From positions 62,140,080 through 62,204,079 of the forward strand of contig OY744529.1 in NCBI GenBank assembly GCA_963556195.1: a DNA stretch of 64,000 nucleotides, given 5' to 3'. Positions 24,501 to 39,309 of the stretch are shown here, one piece after another. Numbering within the stretch: position 1 is the stretch's first letter; every line of letters begins with the position of its first letter. The translations under genes and the position numbers were made by a program. The stretch comes from Sepiola atlantica. Lineage: Eukaryota; Mollusca; Cephalopoda; Sepiida; Sepiolidae. The notes under the pieces are model-generated. The model searched no databases. It worked only from the letters and a program-made list of their open reading frames with translations, and was not told where the DNA came from.

Positions 24501-27500
24501 CTTTCTCTTTTCTTTTTCTTTTCCTCGGCCCACTCCCCTCTCTACCCCAGCTCAGCGTTGGATATATATATATAAAATATATAAAAGATAAAAATAAGAA
24601 AATAGTAATTTCTAACGGCAATCATATTTTAAAATCGGTCACATGACTTTTATTTCTTTCTCCTCTTCTTTTTTGCTTGACTTCATTCTCCCTGGAATTC
24701 AGCAACCAGTTGAATCAAAAAACGATTTTCTGCCTGATGAGACCTCAGCTCTTGAGAGCTGTAGATCGATAACATCGACATGCCAGTGTAGCAGACCTTG
24801 TACATGTTTGAATAAAAGCATTCACTATATATATATATATATATATATAACTTTAATTGGAAGGTGTGGTGATCCGTATACATATCCAGCCATTAGAAAA
24901 AACATAACAGAGTCCAGTTGCAGCACCACCTGAGCTCAGAATGTTTAAATGTTTCACGTACGCTGACTGGCATAGGATGACTCAAGTCAAGTAATTTGAA
25001 GAGGTTCCAAAAATAACATTTTTATGCATCGGTTTAAAGAATCAGAATATTTGATATTCTATTTCAGCAAGTTTAGCAACACATGGATAGAGAATTTAAA
25101 TGAATTATTGGTGCATGTAGGATGTTGCTAAAATTCACTGTGTATTAGTTTACAATACAGGCACATGTTGGAAAGTAAAAATTGTTTTAAAAAGCTGTGG
25201 TGGATAAAAGCATTTCATTTATTGTCTACAACAAACGATAAAGACAGTAAACGAGATAAAAGATAAGATTAAACATACAGAATACATTGTTACTAGTCAA
25301 ATACGTCCTAGGATGGAGTACTGTTGCCACATCTGGGGAGGTGCCGCTCAGAGCACCCTTTCCTGTCTTGACAGAGTACAAAACCGACTCCAAAATCTAG
25401 TGGGCAATGTCCTCTTCTCCACCAAGAGACGTTGCTAGTCTTTCTCTACTCTGTCATTACTTTCATAGCAGGTGCTCGACTGAGCTTCATTCTATGGTAC
25501 TCCCCTGTAAAACATTCACAACATTTGTCCTTAATGGTTCGAAGATGAAAATGAATGGTCATCTATAACCGGTCATTATGAATTTTGTAGCCAGCTCCTA
25601 GGTGCAAGGATCCCAATTGTGGGTTATATTTAATTTAGCTTTATGTAAAGGGGGTCAAAAATTCAGATTCCTCAGATTTTTGTGAAATTTTAACAATAGT
25701 TATTAAACATCGATTAATAAATATTCTCTAAATTTCAGTTTCTTTGGAGAATTTTAAAGGGTTTTAAGGGCATAATACGGGCACAACCCCCTCGTTTGAA
25801 AATTCAAATATTTCAGATTTGCATTAAATTTGATCCGTGGTCATTAAATACCAATTAAGAAAGATTCCCTGAATTTCAATGAATCCACTCGCATTGTTCT
25901 ATTGATATTGATGTCCTCACCTTCCTTAAAAAGTAATAAAATATTTCTTTCAGTGAGACACTCTGTTGAACAAACAGACACTATTACCACAAATACAAAA
26001 AAAGAAAAAAGTGAACTAACGGCAACCGAACAAATTACTCGTCTATTTGTTTGTCAAGATGCTTTATCCGCCATCTTGAATAAAGTCACAAAAAAAAGAT
26101 GCAACCGTTTAGTACCTAGAAGCATATACTTTTTAAAATTAAGCTTTTATATTTAGGAATGCCACAAATAATCTGAAATAAATTCCAGTCCAGTGATACA
26201 ATATTTCTTTTCTCTTTTGAAAGTTTAAACTTGCCGTACCTGAACATAGTATATAAAACTGTAGCATGACTTTCACTTTTCTACACATTTACACATACAC
26301 TCACCAGAGGACGTTTCAGGCCCGAATTATCTCTCCTTTCACGATGGTATGTGGCGCTATAATCCGTGATATAAAAAGGGACGTACGAGAAAATTCATAC
26401 TCTTTCTTCCGGTCTGGCCCCTGATTAACGCATTCACAAGCACACGTGCGCTACACACACACATTTCATGTAAGACATTGTATGTAAGACATTTTCCTCA
26501 ACTTCCACACACTCACACACACACACACACGTACACACGTACACATCTTTTTCAGACTTTATTGCACACCTTTTTATGGACACAATCTAAAAGTGAAAAG
26601 TGTCGGGTTTGCAAGGAATATATGTTTTTTTGCATACATTACCGTTTCCGTGTTGTTTCCTTATTTCATTTGTGAATGCTTGTATTAGAACATGTATAAT
26701 GGAAGAAACACTGCCCAAGTGTCGGCTAACTCCCCTCAAAACTAGTTGTGCTTAGCCATGGAGCTTATTTACTTTAATTTGCTAAATTTAATTATTACCG
26801 ATCGTTTGTTTATAGCACTATTTACTACAGAAAATTATTTTTGTTACAACTTAACAAATTATCGAATAATAAGATGATGTAGTTTGCTTGAAGTATTGTT
26901 TGTAATATCATATAGAGGGGTCATAGAAGGTTATCGCAATGCAAGAAGTGGGAACATGCCGGTGTTAAGAAGAAAGACAAAAACGAAGTGTGTGTGTAAC
27001 CATGTGCCACAATATATTTCGAGGTAAGACCTCTTTATCACATATTAAGTGATTCAAATCTTCTTAGAAATTATTTAATACTGTATACAAACTTCATAGA
27101 ACCTTCATTATGTTATAGGCAACTCAAATCAGATCTTTTTCTGATTCAGGCTACACATCAATATCACCCTACCGGATATGGACACATCGAGGACAGAGAA
27201 AAAATTGAGAAAATAATTTTCTGCACAGGGGCTCCGTGAACCTCTCCCAGTCCCCAAATTAATAGTTACAGAAAATTGGATTAAAGAACCAATGAATCGT
27301 CCTCTCATGAAAAAGTTATCGACACAAATTTGCTTAGATGATTGTCTCTGACATGACCAAATTCAGTTTTCTCCAGCTTCGACTAGAAACACAACTGCCG
27401 ACATCAAATGACACTGAGAATACCTGTCCATCTGCCTCACTCAACTAACAAGCTGCTGACCGCACCTTTACTTCATTCCCCGCCTACCTCCTGTTGCCTG

Positions 27501-30500
27501 AAAGTCACAAGGACACAGTTATCTTGTCGGATTTTCAGTCAGACCCAAATAGTAATCCGTCTGAGGTATCGATGCTTGATTCTGGCTAGCCTATTTTTTC
27601 GTTTTTTTCCATCACTATGTTATTGGCACAAATATATTTTATTTCAGTTCATTTTTTTCTGAAAATACTTATTGCTACTAAAAACAGTGGACACGTTTTT
27701 CCTTACCGAAACAGATGAAAGGGAAGTTATCATGTGCAATTATATTGAGTTCACTCTCTTAAATTCTTCAAAAATACATAGATATCTTAATCAAATTATA
27801 TGACTTTAAACGCATTAATTACACATTATTATTATTATTAATCAATTAACGTCAAGTTCTAAAGCAGACTTTGTAAAAATTCCTGTTTCACAAGATCATT
27901 TGAACACAAAATTAAAGTCACCAAAATTAATTTTCGTTCTTTCGTAAAATTTTTTTTTGAGAGTAACTCAGCCAAAGTTGGCTAGTTTTACATATTTTCA
28001 ATCTTTTTTAACCAAACAATTTGTCACTTTTTCTTTTCTTCATTGGCAACACGTTACTGCAATTTTTTGCTCTCTTGCATCCATATACGATATATAACAA
28101 CTAAAACTAACAGTCTACCAAGTTTTAAATTATTTTTTAAAACTTTTGTTCACCCCAAACAAGACATATTGCCACTGAAAGCGTAAGGGGCTACTGTGAT
28201 AGTATACAGATTTATAGGAGCAAACTGGGTGGGGAATTGAGCAGGAAGATGTGTGTTCACATTGCATTTACATTTCTGCATGTTGGTACGGTCGGGAAAA
28301 CAGTGAAAAGGAAAGGAATTCTAAAGGCAAGTGGTCCGAAGCAAGAAGCTATATGAGTAGAGAATCTTCTGGCATCTACAGTGAAGGGGTGGGATTTTGT
28401 TGCAAGTCAGGTGAGTCTGGGGTATTTTTGTTTAAGAGGTAGAAGTGCAGTAAGTTCATCAGAGCACATTCTGTGGAATTACTTGTAAAACAAGCACAAG
28501 GATGCAACACTGCGGCGATGCGACAGGGGCTGGAGCTTGCTAGACAGTGTGGGCTCTATGAGGTAAGAATTTTTTTGTTACCAAATATAGTTAAGAAAAC
28601 TGGTTTTCAACATAATGTGGTTGATCAACCGACAGACAGATCGAAAAGCATATCATAAAAATACATGTAAAGAAAGAAAGAAATGTGTGAATTACTTGAT
28701 CTGTACACCAGAACCAAATATCTGCAGGGATATTAAAAATGAGCGTTCCTGGCCACGGATAATCCGAATTGATGGGATCACGGAGTAAACTGAATGAATC
28801 GCTTCGAGGGTAACCGCAACCAGTCGTCTGATTAGAAAGCAAGACTGTGCTTGGTACAGCGTCCATATATTTGCTTTTTAAGGCATTATAGCCACCGACC
28901 TTGTTCAGACCTTAAAAGAATAAAATCCAAAAATAAATTTTAAAAAAAGAAAAAGAAAAAAAACACCGAATTCATAAATTGTGACTTTAAGCATGTCTGC
29001 GTATGTTTCGTGTCTTCTTCATAGCACCAGGAACTCATGTAGAATTTCGAATTGAATCCTTTATTTAATGTGTGGCACAATGAATAAAGGGATTGAGTAA
29101 CAATCTAAGTAATAGTCTTCTGGAGGTTGAAAGTTCAATCCTCACTACAGGCGATAATAACGAAGAATAAATTAAAATTACTAAACACTTTTACCCAGTC
29201 ATGGCTGAAGAAACAAGAACAATCTAATCTCGTGGATTAAATAATAGGTTCCGTTCAACATTCCGTATGTGTTTCTGAGTTTAACATAAAGATTACCGAG
29301 TTCGAAAATATCCACCTGAAGAAGGTCGAAGGTTACATGCTGGCATGAATTGTAGAAATTTACTTCCAAACTAACCTATTTCTAACCAGATCTTTATTTA
29401 TGTCTCTTTCTCTCAAGTCCATCCTTATCACTTCACTCGTTTCCTTGGCCTTCCCCTGTGAACTGACCCTGCTATCTCAATTGTTCTACATCTATTGACA
29501 CAAGAGCTTTCATCGATTCTCTCAACATGGACATACCATCAAAGTCTTCTGTTCCACACAAATCTCCCTATACTGTCCAGATTAAATCTTTCTCTGAGTC
29601 ATCAGATCCAAGCCTGTCTTTAAGACTCACATTACAAATCTATAGTATCATTTCTATCCATGCAACGCATGTCCTCAACCCTCACTGGCCAGGTTTCACT
29701 TCCATACATCATCACACTGCCCAACATGTCTAATAGACTCTTCCCTTGGTCGACAGTGGTAACGATCTACTGGTTAATAATAGCAGAAGTTCCCTGAACT
29801 TACTCCATCCACTCCTAATTCTTGCAATCACACTAGCACCTACTTCCCCCTATGCCCCAATAGTGTCACCCAGGTAACAAAACTTCTGAACAACCTCAAT
29901 AGCGTTTATAAGAATAAAAAAGCAGGAGTACATTCATTCATGGATGCAATGACAAGAAGCTCTATGCCAAGATCAAATAACTTTTTTCAAGTAAAATAAA
30001 TTTGAAAACAAAGCCCTATACGAGAGGCATGAAGAATTAAAGCTAACTTCAATTGTTCAATCGAAGAGTTACAATATATGAAAAACACTCCACCGGGGCT
30101 GGAACTCGTTTTAATTACCTTTTATTCAAACCCACAATTAGCCGACCTAAAACATGGTATCTATCTCGAAAAACACCACCCACGAACCCCCTCCAGTTCT
30201 TTCTTTTTATCCCACAATAGCCCCCCTTTTCACACCTAGCAACTGACTTGTTTATTTTAAGCTCTTGAAACAAACCGGAAAACAGTGAGCAGTTCATATT
30301 TAGATAGATTTGGGTGGGTCCTACTAACCAACACACTTATCATTTTATTTGGTCACACCTCATTTTTATATAACTGACTTGCTTATTTTCGGCTCTTGAA
30401 ACAAACCGGAAAACAGTGAGCAGTTCACATTTAGATAGATTTGGGTGGGTCCTACTAACCAACACACTTATCATTTTATTTGGTTATATCTTATTTTTAT

Positions 30501-33500
30501 TTAATTTTTGGTTGCTTTTCAACCGATGAATTTGATATATATATTTTTTGTAAGTAAAAAACGTCATACCAATTGGGGATAATGTTAAGTAGGGTTTTTG
30601 TGGCTGAAACTTGTTTACGGAATAGATCAGGCAGACAACAGCCGATCCCCATCCCATCTCACCCCACTTTTGGCCTTGTGCCACATCTTCATATTTTATA
30701 TAAAGAAATTTAATTTTTTAATGTAAAATTTTGAGATAAATAAATCCTTGGTCTTTTGGCAAGGAACAAAGTGTAGTATCTGTTCTGATACTATGCTTCA
30801 TCTTTTTTGTCCTCAGTCAGTGTAGGAGAAATGCTTCTAGACTAAGGCAATTTGAATTTTTGTCCTAATCCAGAGTGCCCCACTTTGTGGAGCTGGGTTT
30901 TCGCCGCATTAAAATCCGATCTTGTGTCTAACTTTGCTCTTGTAGGGAGGCAAGTAAATGGGGACTGGCGGTTTCCAAAACCCAACAGGCTTATAATAGG
31001 TGAAACACCGATTTTTTGACACCCTTGGTTCCAGTCTTGCTGGATTAAACGTTTTGCCAGGCTATCCGATTTCACCTTAATAATAATATATCAACACACC
31101 CATAACCCACTAATTATACACCTACCATGTCTCTAAACCACCAGGGATTTGGAAATAGTGGTTATGTTTAACACCACGGCTGCCACTTGAATTTTCCTGT
31201 GAAGCCATAACTAGAGTTCAATTTTAGAGAAATGAGATATAATCTCAAAATAAATGGAGACTACCAAAAGAAGTTGCCGTGTAAATAGACAAATTGATGG
31301 GCCACTATACACAGAGCCATCTGTTGGCGACCCAGTAGCCTGGCAGCAGCAGAATTATCAAGTTCCTTCTTGTAATTTTGTTTGGATTAAAAAAGGTGCC
31401 GGAAAATCGATGCTGCACTACAAACTCACAACACGTAAAAGAGATTGACTGTTGGAAATTGGCTGTCTACTCATAAATAAATAATTAATGCTGCCGATAA
31501 ATCAGTAATTTGACTTCCTGCAAGTTTCGAGTAAAATAGCAGTTTATGTTCAGCTAGTAGGGTTACCTGGCATCGCTGGGGTTCCTAATTTTCGTAAATT
31601 GCATAAATTACAAAAACAATCTTTTTTTAATAAATAAACAATCTGCTTAATATAGTAATTTGAAATGTCTAATTTTATTTTGGAAAAAAATCAGAATAAA
31701 AATAATTATGCTCCGGGTGACGTTCGAACTCACAACCTTTGTCTCTAAGTATGGACATTAAATTAATGGTTGATAGCATCCGACACTATTCCTGCTAAAC
31801 ATTTGATTTGGGCTATTTATCAGCTTGTCTATTAATTAAAGGGCAGCTGCATGTGTGTGTATATGTGTATGTTCAGCTAAAAGTCAAAACCTACAAAACA
31901 AACACCCACAAAGTTGGTATATTCTAGATCGGCATTGCCGCAGATGAATAATATTTAAAATTTAAAAGAAATTATTCATTTTGGGGGTGGACATCAACTG
32001 GGTCAGATTTCGTCGGGGGGGGGGGGCAGCCATTTTATGTACTAATTTGGAAAGAAAATGCCAACTCATTCCTTAAGGAATCTATTATATAAAGAGGAGA
32101 AGGAGGGGGTGGGGAGAGGGAGAGGAAGAGGGAAAGAAAAAAAGAGTTTTAATCTAAACTTTTTCTCCGGGCAACGCCGGGTAGCCCTGCTTGTAATTAA
32201 TAAAAAGAGATTTGGCTTAATCAGAATCATGTTTTCAATTAATATTAGAATACTGACTATGAGTGGTATGCAACTTCGACATATTTTTATAATTTCTTTT
32301 AGATGTTTATTCCTTGTTTTTGTATAGAAACCCACCAGATGAACATGATAAAATCTAAATCCAATACATTCTGAGAGTAGAATAACATTTATTGACATAC
32401 TTATGCCCATTAAGACAAAGGCTCCAGCAATAAAGACGATTGTCTGTAAAGTGTCAGTGATCAGGACAACTGTCAACCCACCTGAAAGATAAAGAGAGCA
32501 AATTAATACTAGGTGGAGGAATAGGTTCACATATTAAATATTGAACAAGGAAACCCACTAGTATATAAAACGGTTAATTGAAAATAACAGGAAATGAAAC
32601 CTCAGTCGGTTCAACTTGTGGTTAGGATTACTAGACTATGGGAATTAATAGAAATGTATATGACGTCACATGGCTCAAAGAGAGAGAGAGTGTGAGAGAG
32701 AGAGAAGTTTGTTCCTTTGAAGCACACAACTTATGAACATGAGAATTTAAGATGGGCTGACAAAATATGATTAAACAGTGATTATCGACCTCTATTTGTC
32801 TTCCCCTCCATCCACCCCATTGTGATTTGGAACGAAGATCAAATTGAATAAACCTCTTCTGTCTTTCAACAGTCTTGAGTCGACTTAGTCCTTTTCCAAA
32901 ATGTGAATAAGGAGATTGGGTTTCAGGCGGCAGGCCCTTAGTCTGGAAGGATCACAGAGGGGCACGTTCAAGAACAAGCAGCTAACAAGGTATGTATGAT
33001 AATTGTGAACTTTCACGTGTTTTGTAATAATGACAGCAACTTGGTTTTCTGTATGTATGACACAAGGTTGAAACGCTACACACGTGCAGTGTTAAAATAA
33101 TGATTTATTACATAAGAATTTATTCAAAATCAACAAGTATTCTTCAAAATAAAGACAATCATTGTCCACGATCTTCTGCCAACGATCTGCAAGCTTACAG
33201 ATTTGGTTAAAACGGTATCTTCCACCTAAGGTTAAAATTAAACAGAGAGTGGAAAATTCCATTAGAAGTCAAGTTAGAGGTTAGGAATACGTGTCAGGAT
33301 ATGACGTCATGGACAAGAACTCTGAAATGAGATGTGGCGAAGTAAAGAGAAAGATCTGTATCTTTAGCCTTTAAGCTGACTGTGTGGTCAGACGTGGTTT
33401 ATCAATGCTCTGTCAAAAGATTTGGCAAATATGAAAATTCAGTTTAGGACGAATTAAAAATAAGTAATTTGTTCTTTTTTCATCAGCACATACCTTTTCT

Positions 33501-36500
33501 AGAGATTTTCTGTGTGATAGCTGATACGCTGAGAACAGAATTTTTTTGTTCTGATGTTCGTCTTTCTTGGATATTTAAAAAAAAAATTTATGCAAGTGTG
33601 GCAAGCTAATAGGTAATATCCTAAATTTTGTCGGATGGGTTAAGATCCTCGCAGTCGATAAATTTTGAATTCCACTTTTCCTTGTATGCGGGGATATATT
33701 GTCTCGATTTGAAGTGCTGGGTGGGAACCAAATCTTGACACGAGTTCACTCGTCCGCTCTTGAAATATGACTCGCTTGTTTTTTCTTACCCGAGGTTTTC
33801 CTGCTATTTCTCTAGGGTCTTTCGTTCCTAGCAACAAGCTTTCCTCCAATCTGATTGTGTTGCCCCCTTCCCCCCCCCCCCCGCAAACTGCATGGACTGA
33901 TCTCTCGGCTGTTGTGGCTAGCTGTCTAGACTACACCCGGTAATGTGTGTTCGCTTCTTGGCAACTTACACCATAGTTTTTTTTATTGATGGGGAACATG
34001 TGCCAACAAGTCCCCATCTCTTCTTTTCATGCTTTCTGGGGCAAAATATGTGGATATAATAAAAGCGATGTATACAGTTGAACCGCATGCGTGATGGTAA
34101 AACAGAGATAAAACGACCAACGGAGTGGTGGAAATTTACCACGGATGCTGCTGACACCCTCAGTGGAAAAGTACACATTGTTCTGGGTCCTTTGAAAGAG
34201 GTGTGTGAGTTGACAATGTTTGTAAACATTAGGAGCGGTGAACGGATACGGCGACAAAGGTGCCACTCAAACTTTTCCATTCAAACAGCGGGGGGGGGGG
34301 GCCTCATTATGTAACAGTTTGAGCTACTAGTCATTACTCTTTCAATAAGAAAAGGCGAACATTTACTGAGAAGTGTATTTTCTAGTGATTCAATAACTAT
34401 CGACTTTGGAAATTCATTATTCATTTTTGTGTCAGAATTTGAGGGGTTTTTTTTTAGTTTTTTGCAAGCAAGGTGTATTTTTTCTTTGTTTTTTCTTTCA
34501 ATGGAAAACTTAAGCTAAAATAAAGCAAAAATAGTTTTCTTTTGTATGTTGAAGTTTGCGCATACAACACCTGGGACATAAAAAATAATGTCTACAAACG
34601 ATGTCTACCTGGCAAGGTCAGTTCCAGATTAGGAGGGCATAAGAAAAGCAGAAGTTTCCGGAAGGGTGTATATAGTGAATCAAAATCAATTTGAATGCTT
34701 CTGTTTCAGACTTCTTTTACATTATGTCAGGGAACTACAAGACTATAATAATCTGAAAAGTATCAATGGTTGAGTTATGAATACACTCAGGGACATATGT
34801 AGTGTCCAGAAATTCCCAATCAATGTAATGCTACTTTAGATGAAGCATATGTATTAGAATCTTCAAATAAACTGAGATATTTCTTTGACATTATGTTGAC
34901 TGCTTCTATTTACGGAGCACTCTGGATTGGGACAAAAAATTAAAATTGCCTCAGTCTAGAAGGATTTCTCCTTCACTGACTGAGGACAGAAAAGATGAAG
35001 TGCAGTATCAGAACACATATTACACTTTGCACTTAACCAGAGCTGTATTGGGAGAGCTGTATTTTCCCCACGTTAAAAACTGACCTTGTGTCTAACTCTG
35101 CTCTTGTGGGGAGGCAAGTAAATAGAAACATCCTGCAATGTTTATACAGTTTTCTCATAAAATCTTCGAACTATTTTCAAGCATTTGAATGAATATTTTA
35201 GCCATGTATATATTACGCAGAATGTTTTAAACTCTTATTTTATGCTATGTTTCCACCCGGCCAACACTGGGTAGCCTTGCTAGTTAATAATAATAATGTC
35301 AGATAAATTTTTTTTAAGCAGTTAAAGTTTCTAAGATTATAAGAGCAAGAACTCGTTTTTTTTTTACCACAACTGCAAAGAACTTTCCTTTCTTCCATTG
35401 TATCAAATGGAATTTCCATGACCAGAGTTTCTTTCTAAGAACTTCCCATCTGTAGAAAACGTTACCACGGGATTGCTTTCTTGCGAGCTATAATATAGTC
35501 ATCTTCAAATCCAATTGCAACGAATACTCATCATAAACCGTCCTCATACGTAATCAAATGTTATTCATTCCATTCATCATTTTAAATCCTCTTGAAATTT
35601 TGACAAAATTTCGACTTCCGATTTTTCCAATTTTGATGTATCTGATGCTCTTTGATAACAGTAACTATCACGAAAAATTTCAGTCTGTTCAGGTAAATAG
35701 TTTCTAAGTTATGCCATAAAATAGATAATAAAAAACAATAATAGCAATGAAATAAAATCCTAAATGTCCTCACCGATCATTGTAAACAAAGCTGAAAAGG
35801 TCAGGATGAGAATGCACGAGGCGTACAGATTCCAACCAAATAACATTTTAATGAACAAGGCACCGGCGTACATCTCAACCTGCAAAAGAAAACAAAAACA
35901 AAAACAAAAACGCGTCAAACAGATCAGACTGTTTGGTTTGACGAACATTACTAAATCTGTAAATTGGTAACTAAATTGAATAAATATCTGATAAAAATAA
36001 TGATCGATAAAATAATTTAATATCTATACAGACTTGGTCATTATAATTACCCTCCATACACTGATAACGTTACTAATCTGCTGCTCATTCTAGAAAAATA
36101 TAATAATTCATTTCCTGCCAAAATTTAGCAAGCCCTAAGAGCCTACCTATTTACACTCATCAACATTGTTGACAATGTCCAACCAAATTTATCTCCCTTG
36201 GGTACAAATTGGATTTTAGGCCAGAGTGATCCCCAATGGTAAAAAAGGTTTCAGACCCCAAATCTCGTGTGAGCCCGAGATTTTGTTGCGAACTCACATA
36301 CTACCACATGGTCGAGAATTAAGACCAGATTTTGTTCTCAGTTGCCGCCCTACAGAGAGGACAGATCTTAGGCACGTCCCCAAACAAAAAAGATGCAATA
36401 GAAATATAAGTCTTGCTTTGTGCTTCGCACATCTCTTTCTGTTTATCTTTTTAAATGTATAGTTTGTGCATTCTCCTGTTGTATGGTAACAATGTATTTA

Positions 36501-39225
36501 ATTGTATGTTTAATCTGATGTCTAACATGTCTGATTTACTGTCTTTATAGTTTGTTGTAGACAAACTATTAATAAATGAAATGCCTTTGTTTAGTTACTT
36601 CCTGACACGTGCCTGTATTGTCAGCTAATTTTAGCAATGCATCATATGTGCCGAGGATTAATTTAATTTTTCTACTACCCATGTGTTGCTAAACTTGATG
36701 AAATAGAATATCAAATATTCTAATTCATAAGCATAATATATCAATTTAGTGCATTCATTTCAACCTTTTAAGTATATCTGATAATCATTTTGTAACTTGC
36801 CTCCGGGTCACTAGCTAGCATTTGATATGTATCAGCTAGGTCGCCTGGTTAGAAGAGTGGGTTGATATTACCAGACCTAAAATCTTTGATTATTTCCGAC
36901 ATACAACATCACCGGCTTGAAGCATTTGAATTATGTATTTTATAACATAAATATTTTTGTCGAATAAAAGCTGGGTTGTCTGTTTTAAAGCTAAACTGTC
37001 TGACCCAGACTCACCCCAGTCCAAGCAGCAGGATTTTGAAAGGTGAATATGTTTTTTCATTGATGTATAATAAGTATCAAGATGAGAAGAGAAAGTTTTA
37101 AAACAAATTACCGATATCTTGGTGATGATATACAACACAATAGATAGAAGCGAAAGGTAGAGACGAAGTCGTTTGCCACCGTAGCGTTTCTCCATATATT
37201 CTGGGATCGTGTATACCTAAAAACAAAGAAACAATGATATTCGTAAATTAAGTTGATAAACAAACTTTCTGGCCTTCGTTTTGTCTCTTTATTTTAGTTT
37301 AGGAGTAGACTTGCAACCCCTTCCTTCCCTATTGGCCCCGTGAAGGGCTTACCTTTAGACTAGCCTGTTTGGATTCCAGGGGATTGAACGCTGGTGGTAG
37401 GGTCTCTTTCAGGCTTGGTTTGTCTGATAACTGACAGATAATGAAGGTCGATAAGTATCCTTGGTAGAGGGCGAGGTTAAAGTGCTGTTCTGGTCAGAAC
37501 TTTCCCGAACTCAGGTGTAGCTACTGTAAAGACTTCTCCATCATCACTTTCTAAATTTCTGGGTATTCTCAAGTGCCATGTTGTGCATGGATGTGTGTCC
37601 CTTGAGGTATTTCCAGCGCATGACTGGGTTTGTCACTACCATGCTAATGTTTCGGCTTTAGGTTCGATGATTTTGCCTCTTAATTTATCCCAGTCAGTTA
37701 AAAGGCTACATTGTTTTTAAGTGATTTTACCTTCCTCTCCCTTTTTGTTATTATACAACTTAATCATCTTTCGTTCTTTTTAGCTCCTTACATCCATAAA
37801 GTGGCTTCGTGCTTTGTCTGGAGCGACTTCAATATGAAAATTTTAAAAATTTAATTTTATTGATTTGTATCTGGGTTTGTAGCACTATTCTTTGTCTCTA
37901 GAAGACTATGTGGATTTAGGCTCATCATGTAAACAGCTGAAGTCTCATTGTGTTGATGGCACATAGCAGTGGTTGGTTTCCTCTTCTTTTCATTGTTATT
38001 AACAGCTGTTGTATGTCTGTCATGATACGTGTTAATCTATTGAGCCAAATACTTACAACGTGTCAATGAGGGACGAACAGCTGTTTTCTGTCAACAAGAA
38101 GACAACAGGCCATCTGGTGGGCTTTAGAGGATTCCAAACCTAATGTTACAAAATGTTTATTAGCGTCATGTAATGTTACAAGCCTCCTCAGGAGTCCAAT
38201 ACTCTCTGCACCCTTCCAGCCGTGTTTTTTTAGGGAAGGGGAGGGGGGGTTATAGTACTTTTCTTATATAGTAGTGTCAGTTCCCTTGCCTTCATCTTAG
38301 TATCTTCCAAATGTGTTTACAAAGTGCCATTTTATTTCAATTAACCTGTGGTCAGTCCGTGTCACCTTGCAATGTCGGTTGGTTTCCGCATTCGAGGATT
38401 TTTCATAATTCATAATATTTAATGATAATTGTTTTCACTGGTGTTAGGGTTTTTATGGTGTCAATTCTCCGTTTGATTCTAGTCTTTTTCCATTTTTTTT
38501 TCAGAACTGCTCCCAATGCTCCTATGATTATTGGTATTACTGTAGTGTTCCATATTTCCTTCAACTCTTTGGAAAATCCCATGTATTGTTATTATGCAAG
38601 TTGGTTTCTGCACTTTCGGCACAGCTTTACAATTTTACGCAAAACTTGCTGTACTATCATTCAACAGAGGAAAATGGAGCGTGTCTGAAGTTTATAAACA
38701 AAAGAGTCGCAATAATTATTTTGATGAGATGAGATTGGAACCTTTGTTTTACATATAAAATGATCATTCTTCAATTCTCAAACGTTTGTCACTGCTCAAA
38801 GGCCATTAATGACTGCTTCCTTTGAAAAACCTCAACTGGCAACTCGTTTACTAATTCATCACAATGATTCTTGACCAATCAGAGAGTAGAATAAAACGTA
38901 GAGACTTTAAGATAAAGTTGTTATTTGACTCCCACTTTTTGCTCTTTTCCTTTCTTGTGAAGGAATCATTTTACAATACTAAACTTAATCTTCCTCTCTT
39001 CACATGAATCAGCATGTCTATTTTCTTTTTTAAACCTGCTTGATTTTGTTGTTAGTATTGGGCAGCGTCTCTCTTCTATACATATCTTAATACAAGCATT
39101 TACAAATGTAACAAAGAAACAACGTGGAAACAATAATATATGCAAAAAACATTTATTCCTCGCAGACCCAACAGTGTTTGCTTTGAGATTGTGTCCATAA
39201 AAATGTGTACAATAAAGTCTGAAAA

Positions 39226-39309
<84 letters not shown>

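Larger units (their letters stand above)
18541..24825. mobile_element. PLE2: head-to-head palindrome of two truncated Penelope-like copies
   Basis: 18634-21648 and 21811-24825 are reverse complements (3,015 bp each). The differences seen are one base substitution (19192 region) and length changes in C/G runs. Each arm holds the same RT/GIY-YIG ORF pointing outward, then a 3' UTR of about 1.7 kb. The left copy begins just before RT motif B; the right copy begins within motif A at about 21649 and carries about 160 bp more of the RT. The left copy also runs about 90 bp further at its 3' end. Unequal ends at both breakpoints argue for two joined insertion products and against a simple read-through artefact. 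Confidence 0.85.

Noticed and set aside
29315..29335. Hammerhead core (ctgaagaaggtcgaagg)
   Set aside because: Stem II would have no room and no cleavage triplet with pairing flanks was found. The similar phrase at 52022 fails for the same reason.
36226..36462. A 78-codon plus-strand frame
   Set aside because: No family features, no splice context fitting the gene and low-complexity ending.
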